Source: Cheilinus undulatus
Lineage: Eukaryota; Chordata; Actinopteri; Labriformes; Labridae
Length of the DNA stretch: 64,000 bases
Reading direction: 5' to 3'
Assembly: GCF_018320785.1 (NCBI RefSeq)
Contig: NC_054866.1
Location: 13,563,885 to 13,627,884, forward strand
Shown here: positions 36,001 to 47,900 of the stretch, piece by piece
Layout of the letters: every line of letters begins with the position of its first letter
Position numbering within the stretch: the first letter of the stretch is position 1
The notes under the pieces: generated by a model
Database searches by the model: none
What the model saw: only the letters and a program-made list of their open reading frames with translations
Told to the model about the DNA's origin: nothing
Position numbers and translations under genes: made by a program

Positions 36001-39000
36001 AGTTCATGGTTACAGCAATAGACTGCACATCTTTTGAATCAGATCCCCACATAAAGGAACAAACATATTGGTGGGTTGGTACTTCTGTCACACCAGCTAA
36101 ACTCACAGAAAATGTTATGGGAAAGTCCTGGAAAATAAGCTATAGCAAGAGTGGAGTTCCCAAATAATAATACACATACTGGTGAAATTTAGAAAAACTA
36201 TCTAATTTTTGATCTGTTGTTTCAGCCATTCCTTTCAAAACTATCAGACTTGAAATAAAGAGGCAGGATTATTATAAAGTGGAATAAGAGAAGTATCAAG
36301 GTATCAATAACCTTTACATTCCTACTTCAAAAAGTACTAAGGTTACTGTAAACCCTGGACTTCAACTCTACAGGTAGGCACTAACGAATACCTTTTTTAG
36401 AGATCTAAAGCTTCGTTTTCTTTAAAAAGTGTAGAGTTTTCATGTAGGCTTACATTTCAGAAATACTGGTAGCACAAAATTGTAATGGGGCTAGCCTCAC
36501 AGATTTATATCAGTTTGACCCTGGTTTAAATTAACATTTGTATCACCTGACAGTTTTTTTTTTACAGTAATCCATCTGAGGTTTTTGTTTCAATACAAGT
36601 GCTTCACAAACAACTCTGTCTTCTTTCATCGGTCTTCAGGTTACACATGGTTACGTGGAACGTGGCCACAGCTGATCCTCCAGATGACATGACATTGCTT
36701 CTGCATTTGAACTCTCCAAAGAACCCAGACCTCTATGTGATTGGGTAGGTGATGCAAGGAATGTGGACTGATTGGTGGGGCAAGTAATTTGATTATGTAA
36801 CCGGATGTGGAGCAACACAGCGTGTTTGTGTTTGTTAGTTTGCAGGAGGTTTACTCAGGACCGGTGAGATTCGTGTCTGACTCATTATTTGATGACCCAT
36901 GGAGTCACCTGTTCATGACCACCCTGGCACCACTGAATTACGTTAAGGTACATCTCTTCTCATAAAAAATGTGCATATTTGAGGCAAAGCTCTGTTAGTA
37001 AATGATAACAAATATATTAAGCACTCTTTATTTGAAGTAACTAAGAGTCCTGAATGTCTGTTTATAAGATATTATTCTTGTTGTTATTACACACGTGGAC
37101 AAAGTTGTTGGTACCCCTCTGTTAATGAAAGAAAAACCCACAATGGTCACAGAAATAACTTGAATCTGACAAAAGTGATAATAGATAAAAATTCAATAAA
37201 ATTAACCAATGAAAATCAGACATTGCTTTTGAACTGTGGTTCAACAGAATTATTTTAAAAAACAAACTCATGAAACAGGCCTGGACAAAAATGATGGCAC
37301 CCTTAACTTAATATTTTGTTGCACAACCTTTTAAGGCAGTCACTGCAATCAAAAAATTTCTGTAACTTTCAATGAGACTTCTGCACCTCTCAGCAAGTCT
37401 TTTGGCCCACTCCTCATGAGCAAACTGCTCCAGTTGTCTCAGGTTTGAAGGGTGCCTTCTCCAGGCAGCATGTTTCAGCTCCTTCCACAGATGTTCAATA
37501 GAATTTAGATCAGTGCTCATAGAAGGCCACTTCAGAATAGTCCAATGTTTTGCTCTTAGCCATTCTTGGGTGTTTTAAGCTGTGTGTTTTGGGTCATTAT
37601 CCTGTTTAATGTCTTTGGAGGTTTTTCTGGGCTCTTTTGTTACCATTCATATTATCCATCTCTTCGATTTGTCATCAATTTTCCTCCTGCGGCCATGGCC
37701 AGGGAGGTTGGCTACAGTCCCGTGGATCTTACATTTCTGAATAACATGTACAACTGTAGTCACAGGAACATCAAGCTGCTTGGAGATGGTCTTATAGCCT
37801 TTACTTTTAACATTCTTGTCTATTATTTTCTTTCTAATCTCCTGAGACAACTCTCTCCTTCGCTTCCTCTGGTCCATGTTTAGTGTGGTACACACCATGT
37901 CACCAAACAGCACAGTGACTAATTGTCACCCTTTAAATAGGCTGACTGACTGATTATAAGTTTGTAGACACCTGTGATGTTAATTAGAGGACACACCTTG
38001 GTTGAACATGTCCCTATGGTCACATTATTTTCAATCTTTTCTCGCGGTACCATCATTTTTGTCCAGGCCTGTTTCATGAGTTTGTTTTTAAAAATAATTC
38101 TGTTGAACCACAGTTCAAAAGCAATGTCTGATTTTCACTGGTTAATTTTCATGGAATTTTTATTTATTATTATTTTTTGTTAGATTCAAGTTATTTGTGT
38201 GACCATAGTGGGTTTTTCTTTCATTAACAGAGGGGTACCAACAATTGTGTCCATGTGTATATTGAACCGTTTTTACCCTTTTTTGTGTACGTGTGTATAT
38301 TTCAGGTGTCTTCTATCAGAATGCAGGGCTTGCTGCTTCTCTTCTTCTCCAAACTGGAGCATGTTCCCTTCATCAGAGACATCCGGGCCACATATACACG
38401 AACAGGCATTTTTGGTTACTGGGTGAGAAAAACACGAACACAGTTGATTTTCTGGACTTGGCTTATTACAGCCACAGCTCCCTTGGGCTCCTGTTTCAAA
38501 ATGTTTCAGTAGATTTCCTTCTAAAAAAAAAGTCATAATATGACTTGGTTGTTTTTACATATAAAATAAAATCAATAGGGGTATAATGATCCTTTCATCT
38601 TAACTGACACATCAGTTGATTGATCAGATATCCAGTCAAATCAAGGCAAAGTCAAATAATTAATCTACAATGTTATCTTTAAGATATGCTATTGTTTTGA
38701 AAGTTTTACAAAGGGGAACACCCAGGAAATCTGACTATTCAAATTGCTTTTACCCTGCAGGTCACCCTTACCCATTCACATCCACTCACTCCACATGCAC
38801 ACACTGATGGCATAAGTTGCTATGAAGATTAGCAAATCCCATTCATATGCATCCAAACACACAGGAGAAGCTGAAACGTAGCTACATTTCCCACGGGATC
38901 AATAGAGTATCTATCTGCTTTAATCTAATTCATGTGCCACAGAGGCAGCAGTGGGAGCAAACTGGGGTTAAGTGTCTCACTCAAGTACACATCAACATGT

Positions 39001-42000
39001 GACTGTGGCAGCTGGGGTTCAAACTCACAATCTTCCAGTTGAAAGACAACCAACTCCACCTACTGAGCCACAGTTGCCCTACATAGAGTGGAAAAACAAA
39101 CCACTAACCCCAGTGCCAGAGAGTTGCAGTGCACCCTTATGCACTACAAATGAATTTAAAGATCAGAATTTCAAGTGTTTTATTTTACTAAACTGAAGCA
39201 CAAGAACTGAGTAGGAGAACACTGTGGCTGCAAGCCGTCCAGCAGAAGGATGAGCTTTTTCTATGCAATGGGATCCAAACTCTAAATGTATACAGTATTA
39301 GTCAGCACCTTATCACATGTAAATTTAATGATACATTCATCTTATCCAAACAGTGCTAGATTGTTGCAGCTCTACTATAAATTCTACGTTTTCTTGTCTA
39401 TATGAAATGAGATTTTGTCTCTTGCTAGACAACTTAACCAGGTAGCTGATAATTATCAGTTAACAATAATGACTTAATTTGACATTACAGCTTGGAAGCA
39501 TTAGCATTAGAATTTACATCAGTGTTTATAGCATTGCAAGTTGGGACAAAGAATTATTTTCCCTTACAGAAGTGCCCTGCCTTTAACTATGACACAATCT
39601 ATTTTAAACTTTCAAGCATGTTAGCAGTAAGCAGACAATAGCAAGCAGCCAAGATACAGAAGATGAAGAAAACATTCAGTCCCCTCTCAGAGAAAAACCA
39701 CCACTGTGCAGAAACATGGTGTTTTTGTAGGGCGCAGCCAAGCCCCTTACATACTGTTGTTTATGGTAAATGTGAATTATTCTGTACACTGCACTGTTGG
39801 ATTGTATTGAAGTGGACATGTTCAGTCCAAAGCTATTTCACAGCATTTTATGCCTCATTTAATGCTTACATATTTTAAGGCATCAGGAAATTGACTCAAA
39901 GTGATTTCCGAATACAAAGAATTTGCTTAGCAAATGGATTAAAGGGTACAGCTAATTTTTTAAGTGTTAAAACAACAAAAGTACTCAAACATCACACCTT
40001 GCTTTTTCAAAAAGCTGCCATGAAATCAAGTATTTTAAGATGCAAGAGTCATAGAAAAAGCCCAGAAATTCCTAAAGGGACATAAAAAAGAATCTTTCTC
40101 CAGAAAAGGTCTCTACAGTTGTCTGAAATGGGTTGGAATTGATGTGTCCATCCTTCAGCAGACCAGTGTCTGTTGTCATGTTCTTTAAGAATCTATGGCA
40201 ACAAAAAGCAGCATCAAGACTGGTATATTTGAGCAAATCAAGGGTATGTGAATTAAAAAGCTAGCTACATAGAGTTAGTTTGTTTTTCTCCTGTATAAAT
40301 ACCATAAAAAGAACCGAGTAGCTCAACAGAACTTGTGCTTCATCCGTGTCTCATTTTTGTCTCTTAGGGTAACAAAGGAGGCGTCTCTGTCCGACTGTCT
40401 TTCTATGGCCACATGATCTGTTTCCTCAACTGCCACCTGGCTGCTCACATGAACTATGCCTCAGAGAGAGTGGATGAGTTTGAGTACATAATGGGCACGC
40501 AGACCTTTGACTGTAAGAAAGCTCAGACGATCATTGATCACAGGTAGGAAGATGTATGATGTTATTCCAGATTTAAAATTTGGTACACTTCCAAATTCAT
40601 TTTCTTTTAATCTACAGTATTTCTCACGTTTTCATCACCCCTGTCTTGAATCAGGCTGGTGTTCTGGTTTGGGGATCTCAACTTCCGGATCCAGGACCAT
40701 GGCATGCACTTTGTTCGTACCTGCATCAACAACCAAAACTATAGCCTTCTGTGGAGCAAAGATCAGGTTTGTCCCTTACAGATGTGTCATGACCAAAGTA
40801 AAGGAAATTGGTGCTTTGTGTTTCGTTCTTTATTTAGACCACTTGATCAGTGGTGTTTTTCATTTTTGTTAAAAGTTTCTGTTATTTAGTGGCAGGCAGT
40901 TAATCAGATTTCAATTCTAGTGATGATTGAAATCGCTCGGTTACTTTCAACACTCTTGTTTATGGATTGTGTCTGCATAAACATTCCAGCAAACTGAGAC
41001 TGACCATTTCCCAGTCCGATGACCTGTTAGCTGGGTCAGACTTGGTTTAATGATAGGATTTATTGAATGGACACCATTGGAGCTCTGTTTTGCAGTATCT
41101 GGCCTGTCATTCAGATTTGGTAAATGGAAGTCAGATGTCTGTTAAAATATGATTTACAATGACAATATGGGCACAAAATATGTGGATTGTGGGGACTCTG
41201 ATGGAGCAGGACTGTCTTTGTTGGAATATTAAGATCAACAGAGTAAAGTAGATCTCCTAATGGTAGGTTTAAATGACTAACTGATTGTTGTTCATTTGTC
41301 TGTGGTCTGGTAGATGCCTAGATTATTGATGACGTGTGATTGGATCTTGAAATGGACAGAATTACAAGAATTATAACTTTGTTGGGATGTTTTGCATGAT
41401 GCTTAAACACAGAAGTAGTGTGAATTATTTTGTTTAATGAGGAGAAAACACACTGATGAGTCAAAACTGAACTGACTGTCATTAAGTTTTAATGTCAATT
41501 TCAATAAAAATTTCTGTTCATTTTGAGCAGATTTTTTGGATCAACTGTTATGAACACTAGCGCCACATTTCATTAACTGTGCCCAACTTTGGTAATTTTC
41601 AGCTGACCATGTTGAAGAACAAAGAGAAGCTGCTCCAGGAGTTTGAAGAAGGACCTCTGGACTTTCAACCAACATACAAGTTTGATCTAAACTCTGATAC
41701 TTACGACAGCAGGTAACAAACAAGAAATTACCATCATAATTAACCCTGATTAATCCTATTATTCAAGGAATTGCCTTCTAATATATTATGTTGTATATAT
41801 CTATGCCTCCTTTCAACTTTACAGGCTCTACAAGACATGGTTTGGCTTTAAGTAAGAGTTTAAAACACATTTGTGTCCACACCTCTGCTTCCATCATGTC
41901 ATCCCTTTTTAATCCACAATTTAGCTTGTGCATAAAAACCACTTTTACCAAGATGTTAAAAGTGGTTTCCTTTTTTATGCACTATGCTAGCTTGAAGTAT

Positions 42001-42524
42001 TAACCACTATTCAAAAGCTTTGTGAAGATTGCATTAGTAACATGATGCAAATGAAACAAACAAGCAGGTGGGGATAAAAGTCTTTTTGAGACAAATGTCA
42101 GTTTGTCTCTGCTAAAAAAAGACTACCATGCTTGTTTATTTGACAGTAAGATGTCTGAGCTCACAGAGTTGTTGTTTTCTGAGCCTTTGTTTTTGCTGTT
42201 AAAGATACACCCTGGAGTTTTTGACCTCTGGTGGCACAGCAGAGTTTTTCTAAAGTTATTTCCATTATTATCAAAAGCCCCTTTACGCAGCGTACTCAAG
42301 AAAACATTTTTCTGGTCTGCTTTGCCACTTTGAATAAGTTGTAAAGAGACAGAATGAAGGTGCAATGATATTTCATCTGGAATCTGCAGCAGCTGTAGTG
42401 ACAAAGCTGAATTAACAACTGAATGAATGGGGGAGCTGACAGGACAGTGTTTTGTGAGTGTGTGTGCCAGCCCACTGTACAATCACTCAGTGGAGCAGCA
42501 ATACAATGCAATTGTTTGGTTCGG

Positions 42525-42562
<38 letters not shown>

Positions 42563-45500
42563 TTGTGATGCTGGAGAATTGTTGCAATGCTGCTGTGGAA
42601 TCTCTAAATATGAAAGGTAGAGGTATAAAGTATCACTGATCTAAACTGAAAGACTACATCATACTACATCAGTCAAAGGAGCACTGGGTCAGTAAGAGGT
42701 TAGGGCATTTTCATGTTTATAGTTTCTCATAATTGCATCATAATAATTGCATTTTTTGAGTAGAGATGCACACAGTTAATGGTTTAAGTCGGATCACTGT
42801 GTTCAGAGATATTCCTCTGCATACCTCAGTTGTAACGAGTGGTTATTTTAGTTGTTGGATTTCTATCTTCTTGAGTCAGTCTGTTTTTTTTGCCATCAAC
42901 AAGGTATTTTGGCCTATAGAACTGCCGGCCACTGCATATTTCCCCTTGTTTGCACCATCCTTGTGTGTGAAAATCTGGGTAGATCAGCAGTTTGTGAAAG
43001 ACTCAAACCGGCCCGCCAGACACCAACAACCATGGCACATTAAAAATCCCTTAAATCATCTTTATTCCCCATCCTGATGATTGGTTTGATCTTCAGGAGA
43101 GTGTCTCGACCATGTCTACATGTCTAAATGCATTGGTTGCTGTAATTGCATGATTAGATATTTGTATTACAGAGGACTTAAACAGGTGTACCTAATAGAG
43201 TGGCCACAGTGTACGTGAAGGCTTCTAGTGAACCCATACAGATGTAAACATTGCGTGTCGTTAAATATTTTAATTAGTGACTTTGCAGAGGTTTAATTTA
43301 TCCCAAAAAGGTTAACACTTAAGTCTATTATTTTAAAGCTACGCAACTTCTTTAAATATTTGGATGCTTTTTTGACATTAGATACAAAGGGATTTTCTAC
43401 TGCTTTAGTAGATTGCTTCAGCAGGCTTCCCTGAAAGGGGCTTTTATTGGTTCAGTGTTGCCCTGGGGCACAAATGCACGTGATTAAAGAACACCCACTA
43501 ACTGTAGTTGATTTTGCCACTGAGAGGCTGAGATTATAATTCTGTGTAACCACTTACATAAGGGGTCATTCAGAGACTGTTTTCTTTGTTAGAGAGTAAT
43601 AGAACTGTTTAAGTCAGGAAAGCTGTTGCGTTAGTCTCTTCCAAGGCACCAGACTCCTTTAAAGAGCAGTCCTTTCTGTAACATATAGGGGGGTGTACCA
43701 CAATGAGAGTTTTGGGGTCTGTTAAGCCTAAAGTCAAGAGTTTTTCAGGCTATGAAACCCTTGTTACCCGATTGGATTATCATGATAACTAACTCCAAAC
43801 AAATAGGCTGCCCATGTCTGTATCAGGTTATGTTCAGAGTTACAGCTTAAAATTGGCTGTAAAGAGCAATTATTCTTAGTATTATTTGATTATTATCTGA
43901 ACTCTCTACAGCCTTATTTTTTTTTGAAGGTCTTAAACATTTTTATTATTGTGCCATACATAAAATCATATGCCCAGCCCTCATTGGCTTACACGACACC
44001 AAGAATTTAACCTATCCAGGATCAGAGTTTGTAATAGTTCTTCAACTGTCATGGAACAGAAAAGAGGAGTGGAGACCAACCAAAAACTAATAAAACAGAC
44101 TATCTTGACTTATTTTCCAGACTTTAAGGGAAAAATAAGCAAGTTTAAGCACATCAAATTTAAACAATATGTTTGTGGAAATGTTTGTAATCATAACTTG
44201 AGGTTTGAAATGACACAGGATAAAGATGTGTAGTAGTGCACAGTTTCTCCCCTCATTTTGGTGGGTTTGTTTCAGGTCAAATTCACACATTAATTTCAAC
44301 AGATTAGCCCCACAGTAAAGATCAATAAGGATAAAGCATCTTAAAAAACTTACACTTCATAATTGGTCCTGACATCCTGAGAAAACAGTTCAACACAAAA
44401 GTTTTTTACAACAAATACACATCTAATTAAGCTGAAATAAATGGGTGTTATTGTTAAATTGTAGCAGTTGTCCTGTGACAAGTAATGCTATTAAAAACAA
44501 CCAAAAAGTATCAGCAGTTTATCAAATGGTAGAACCAAATTATTAATAAATTCATATACAAATTAAAAAAATGTGCAGGGTCTCTCTCCTCACCTTAAGT
44601 AGCAGTGTAGTTGTTTTTCCCTTAAAAACTTTGATGTATTGATCATTTCTTAACATAAATCATGTATTAGAATATAACAGCCAATAATTGTTTATTTTGT
44701 GCAGAAGAAGCATCTATTATGAAACAACCAGCTTCATAATCCCCAGTATCTCTGACTGGAACTTCGATCTTTGTCAGACTAGATTACTTTAAAAAAAATA
44801 CTGGATTTGAGCTCACTTTGTGTTATACCCCTCTGGATTGGTTCATATTTTCTGTTACTGCATTCAGTCAGTATTTATGTGATCTGAACTTAGTGTTTAA
44901 TACACTAAAGTCCCAAACAAACGTACTGATATGCTCTGCAATGTACCTTTAAGTGGCAAAATGTCAATAGTTCATTTTAACCCACATCTAACCAACAGTG
45001 TGTCCTACAGTCCTTCTGCTTTCAGGGCTTGTTTATCTAAAAGCCTCAGCAGTCGGTCCCAAAACAGCTGCTACATAACAGCTAACATGCATGGCCAGAA
45101 ATAGATCTGTCTAATGACTGTTGATAATTCAATATCTGTGTTGACTTTTAGTCAGGTGTAGAACAGGTCCTCTATGGTGGGATAAGTGTTCTTCCTTGGG
45201 TAACTAGATTTTACAGTGTTTTCTGAATGCTTAAAGTAAAGGCACTAATGCATTACTCACCACTGTGGGAAGAAGTGCTGAAGTAAGCCTTGTGATCCCA
45301 CAAACTGATGCCCCTGTTTCATTAATGCTGCTCCTTGCTTTATGTAAATATAATGCACCCTCTCATCTTTTCCTTTAGTGTTTTATACATGCAACTGTAA
45401 GACTTCCTTTATTTTTGAGCTTAACTGTTGTCCTCTAACTGAGTTCTCCCTCTGCTCTTTAATCACCTGTCCAGTGGTAAGAAGCGTAAGCCTGCATGGA

Positions 45501-47324
45501 CTGATAGGATTCTGTGGCGGCTCCGGCCTGCAGCCCCGCCCCCCGAAGAGCAAAAGGAGAGTAATGCAGAGGTGGATGTGAGGGAGCTCAGGCAGCAGGA
45601 AGAGGATGAGGAGTACCCCCTGAAAGTCAGACAGGAGTTTTACACCAGTATCATGGAGTATGGCATCAGTGACCACAAGCCTGTCATCGGCATCTTCACT
45701 CTGGCGGTGAGAAAATAGCTGAGTTTTGATAGACTACTCAAAGATAATACAATAAACCAATTAGAGAGGTCTCTTTCAAGGTTCACTTTATTAAATCGGT
45801 TGAATTATAAGGAACATGTTCTTATGTAAATAAATACTGCAGTGTTTGTTTTAAACTACTGTGAATCTTACGCTCAAATTACATTTTTTTCTTTTAATAT
45901 CTACAGACAAATGTAATTATGTGAGTTTATTTCTCTCCAGCTGAGAAAGATTCACACAACTCCCCTGGTGCGTCTGCAGCCAGAGGGTGACTGGAGCGCA
46001 GACATCGACTCCATTGTTCTCTACAGCCCGCTTCAGCCTTTCCCTTCCAGTACATGGGACTGGATCGGACTTTATAAGGTGTCTGAACAACAGCTGTTCA
46101 CTTCAGTGAATGTAAATTTCATATTGTGGTATGAAATTGCTGACTGTGTATGATTTTCAGGTTGGATTCACCAGTGTGTCGGACTACCTTACCTACACAT
46201 GGGTCAAAGATGACCAAGTGGCCTTCAATGAAGAAGTCACACAGGTAATAGATAGAGCACCAACGTTGTAGAAATGAATTCAGACACATCACTTTATCAG
46301 CATGCAAGTTTTCACAGTTTAAAACAAGAATGGGCACATGTTTTTGTTGCTGTGGTATCAAAACAGACGGCAGTATTGCAATCATGCTTAAATTTAACAT
46401 TCTATTATTGTGGCATCCCAACTCTGTTGTTTTATCCCAAAACTCATCAGTTTTCTGGGTGATATTGCTTGAAATGAGCTTCACAGTTATAAAACTAATA
46501 GAAATCTAGAAAAAGTGGCAGATGACTGGAAGTCAGGTGTCATACTGGAGTAACTCAGGGATCCATGCTGCTTGCCTTTACATTGTAAAAAAAAATATTT
46601 TTCAGTAACAAAAAAGTTGTGTTGTTCAACTTTACGATGACTCTACACAGTACTTTATTATTGCTGGCAATAGTAGCACTAATGCAACTAGTGCAAAGCA
46701 CTAATAGTAAAAGCCAAAGCTGATGGGAATACTGGTATTTAAAAGTACAGTTTAGGCAATGACCAATACCAATGCTGGTGTTCTTTTTTTTTTTTTTTTT
46801 CCATTACTTCTTTTGGTCACTTGCCATCATTTTCGCTCATGTTTGACCATTAAAACAGATCAGAGTTTGTCAAGGTTGCATCTTCTGCCTCACGAGCCTC
46901 AAAGCCTCTCTCTAAATCAGCTGTTAGAAGTTCTTTTTTTTGTCAGCATTAGACCAATACATCACAATATGTGTGTCTTGTTTGTAGGTATACGTTGATA
47001 AAGAGGAAATCCCAGTACAGGGAGGAGAGTGTGTGCTGTGTTATTACTGTAATTCTCTGCAGAGCATCATTGGTATCAGTGAGCCATTCAGGGTAAGTAC
47101 AAAACACATAATCTACATCAAAATTAATCTGCTAATATAACTTTACATTCTCCTTTATATAATTTGACAGCTTTTTATTGAATTTGTTAAAAAGTAGAAA
47201 CACCAGTTTGATCTTCTGGTCTTTAAAGGTCCACGAGTCCAAGGTGGCCATTGAGGAAGGCTTAATGCCTGAGAAGATCAATGGACTTGACCAAACAGTA
47301 GCCAGTGGAGACATTTTCAACTGA
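30016..47324 (+). CDS. inpp5k: Inositol polyphosphate 5-phosphatase K (SKIP), complete
   Basis: Removes the 5-phosphate from PI(4,5)P2 and PI(3,4,5)P3; in mammals it acts at the ER and ruffling membrane and damps insulin signalling. Twelve coding exons: 30016-30083, 36640-36744, 36839-36947, 38306-38422, 40368-40543, 40655-40766, 41603-41712, 45475-45706, 45941-46078, 46161-46244, 46988-47092, 47229-47324. These total 1452 nt, 483 residues, all phases consistent. Motifs: TWNVA (28-32), IGLQEVY (57-63), FGYWGNKGGV (130-139), NCHLAAH (154-160), WFGDLNFR (196-203), PTYKFD (252-257), [11 protein letters not shown] (270-280), SDHKP (331-335); all catalytic residues are present. A SKICH domain follows, about 347-450 ([24 protein letters not shown]). 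Human INPP5K is 448 residues. It lies downstream of pitpna in the same orientation, as in mammals. Confidence 0.93.
33179..33411 (+). CDS. inpp5k: Possible alternative first coding exon of inpp5k
   Basis: The exon starts at an ATG with purine at -3 and G at +4, just after an in-frame TGA (33170-33172), and stays open for 77 codons plus two bases (AG). It ends KDKFR-like at the donor AG|GTGTAG. The first exon at 30016 also ends in phase 2 with TTCAG and the same split Arg codon, so either could join exon 36640. The result would be a 538-residue isoform with a different, basic and helical N-terminus ([26 protein letters not shown]). The donor is weaker than average. It could instead be a chance ORF. 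Confidence 0.6.
34061..34312 (-). repeat. Interspersed repeat copy B (inverted relative to 1732)
   Basis: Read on the minus strand it shows the same order of segments as 1732-1957: AGGAGGTTATGTGATCGGC, GTTGTGGACGGATTTTGATG, GGCATAAGGAAGAACTGATT, GGCGGAGGTCTGCG. It includes a CCGTCTGGATCCAGG segment that is deleted in copy A. Confidence 0.7.
34581..35362 (-). mobile_element. Mariner-like transposon relic, TA-flanked
   Basis: Inverted ends of about 25 bp or more (TGGCTATTAAATATTGAGAC at 34581, and its inverted match ending TTTAATAGCCA at 35362) are flanked by TA. On the minus strand a fragment at 34784-35014 resembles the second helix-turn-helix of a mariner transposase: [28 protein letters not shown] and LLTPDQ. 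At about 780 bp, with the catalytic domain missing, it is a deleted copy. It lies in inpp5k intron sequence. Confidence 0.8.
37090..38257 (-). mobile_element. Tc1-like transposon relic in inpp5k intron, TA-flanked
   Basis: Inverted ends (CACACGTGGACAAAGTTGTT at 37090, and the inverted CAATTGTGTCCATGTG ending at 38257) extend as long repeats over 200 bp and are flanked by TA. On the minus strand, 37647-37913 encodes a Tc1 N-terminal DNA-binding region ([37 protein letters not shown]). 37308-37520 encodes the C-terminal end ([14 protein letters not shown]). The catalytic core between them is deleted. Its right end lies 48 bp before the exon at 38306. Confidence 0.88.
38755..39085 (+). repeat. 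Interspersed repeat with tRNA-like segment (copy 1)
   Basis: The block contains CACTGATGGCATAAGTTGCT, GGGGTTAAGTGTCTCACTCA, AACATGTGACTGTGGCAGC, TGGGGTTCAAACTCACAATC and CTACTGAGCCACAGTTG. A diverged copy in the same orientation is at 59163-59460. The B-box-like GGGGTTCAAACTC and terminal CTGAGCCAC resemble fish elements with tRNA-like parts. I cannot assign a named family. Confidence 0.55.
42529..42558 (+). repeat. Poly(A) run of 30
   Basis: Thirty consecutive A bases in the inpp5k intron between exons 41603-41712 and 45475-45706. No retroposon body is recognisable just upstream. It is a length-variable mononucleotide tract. Confidence 0.9.
42770..43215 (+). repeat. Dispersed vertebrate repeat (copy 1)
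   Basis: Contains CACCAACAACCATGGCACAT, CATCCTGATGATTGGTTTGA, CGACCATGTCTACATG and ACAGGTGTACCTAATAGAGT, ending GGCCACAGTGT. Its 3' half recurs at 60765-60940 in the same orientation. It is a high-copy non-coding element in fish. I cannot assign a class. Confidence 0.6.
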
Positions 47325-47900
47325 TTTACCTGAAGTCATGGATGTGGTAGGATGTAGAAATGGATCTGGACTTACTGCGTTTCCCGCTGTAGGAAGCAGC
47401 CATGGAAGTGCTGCCTTTACACCGTTATAACCCCCCCTTACTTCTCTGAGGGGCTTTCAGATAGGATGCAGTGTGCAATGTGCAGCATGGGGTGTAGAGT
47501 GTTGCTACGTGACCTTGATAATTGAGAGGTAGCTATTTATATTGAGTAAAAGTGTATAGTTCTATGTTTTTTGGACACATGTACCTATTCACTTATCAGA
47601 GGAAAGCCCTGACATTTATTCTGCTGAGGAGGAGGAGAGCGGTAAAGAATAAGAGGGTGTGGATTCATCAAATCCTCATGGCACAGTAGTATTTGAGAGA
47701 GTTTAGACTTCTCCAGTAGCTTCAACTTTAAAATGACCACTTTCAAGTTTGCTGCAGAAAGCAATATCATTGGACAGGCTAAGATGGCTTCACAGAACAC
47801 TGTGCACTAGTTGAAAATGTAGGACTTATGCTCTGCTTGGCATGGCTCAGATACACAATCAACTTGTGCACAACAAACAATAAATGGTTTTGACAGTGGC
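47325..47900 (+). terminator. inpp5k: inpp5k 3' UTR with poly(A) signal
   Basis: The stop codon TGA is at 47322-47324. A canonical AATAAA lies at 47879-47884, about 555 nt downstream. Further AT-rich sequence continues, so longer forms are possible. Confidence 0.5.

Larger units (their letters stand above)
30084..36639. other. inpp5k: First introns of inpp5k
   Basis: Apart from the alternative first exon at 33179, this 6.5-kb interval holds an inverted copy of the 1732 repeat (34061-34312) and a mariner-like relic (34581-35362). The rest (30084-33178, 33412-34060, 35363-36639) shows only AT-rich sequence with no supported gene. Confidence 0.5.
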
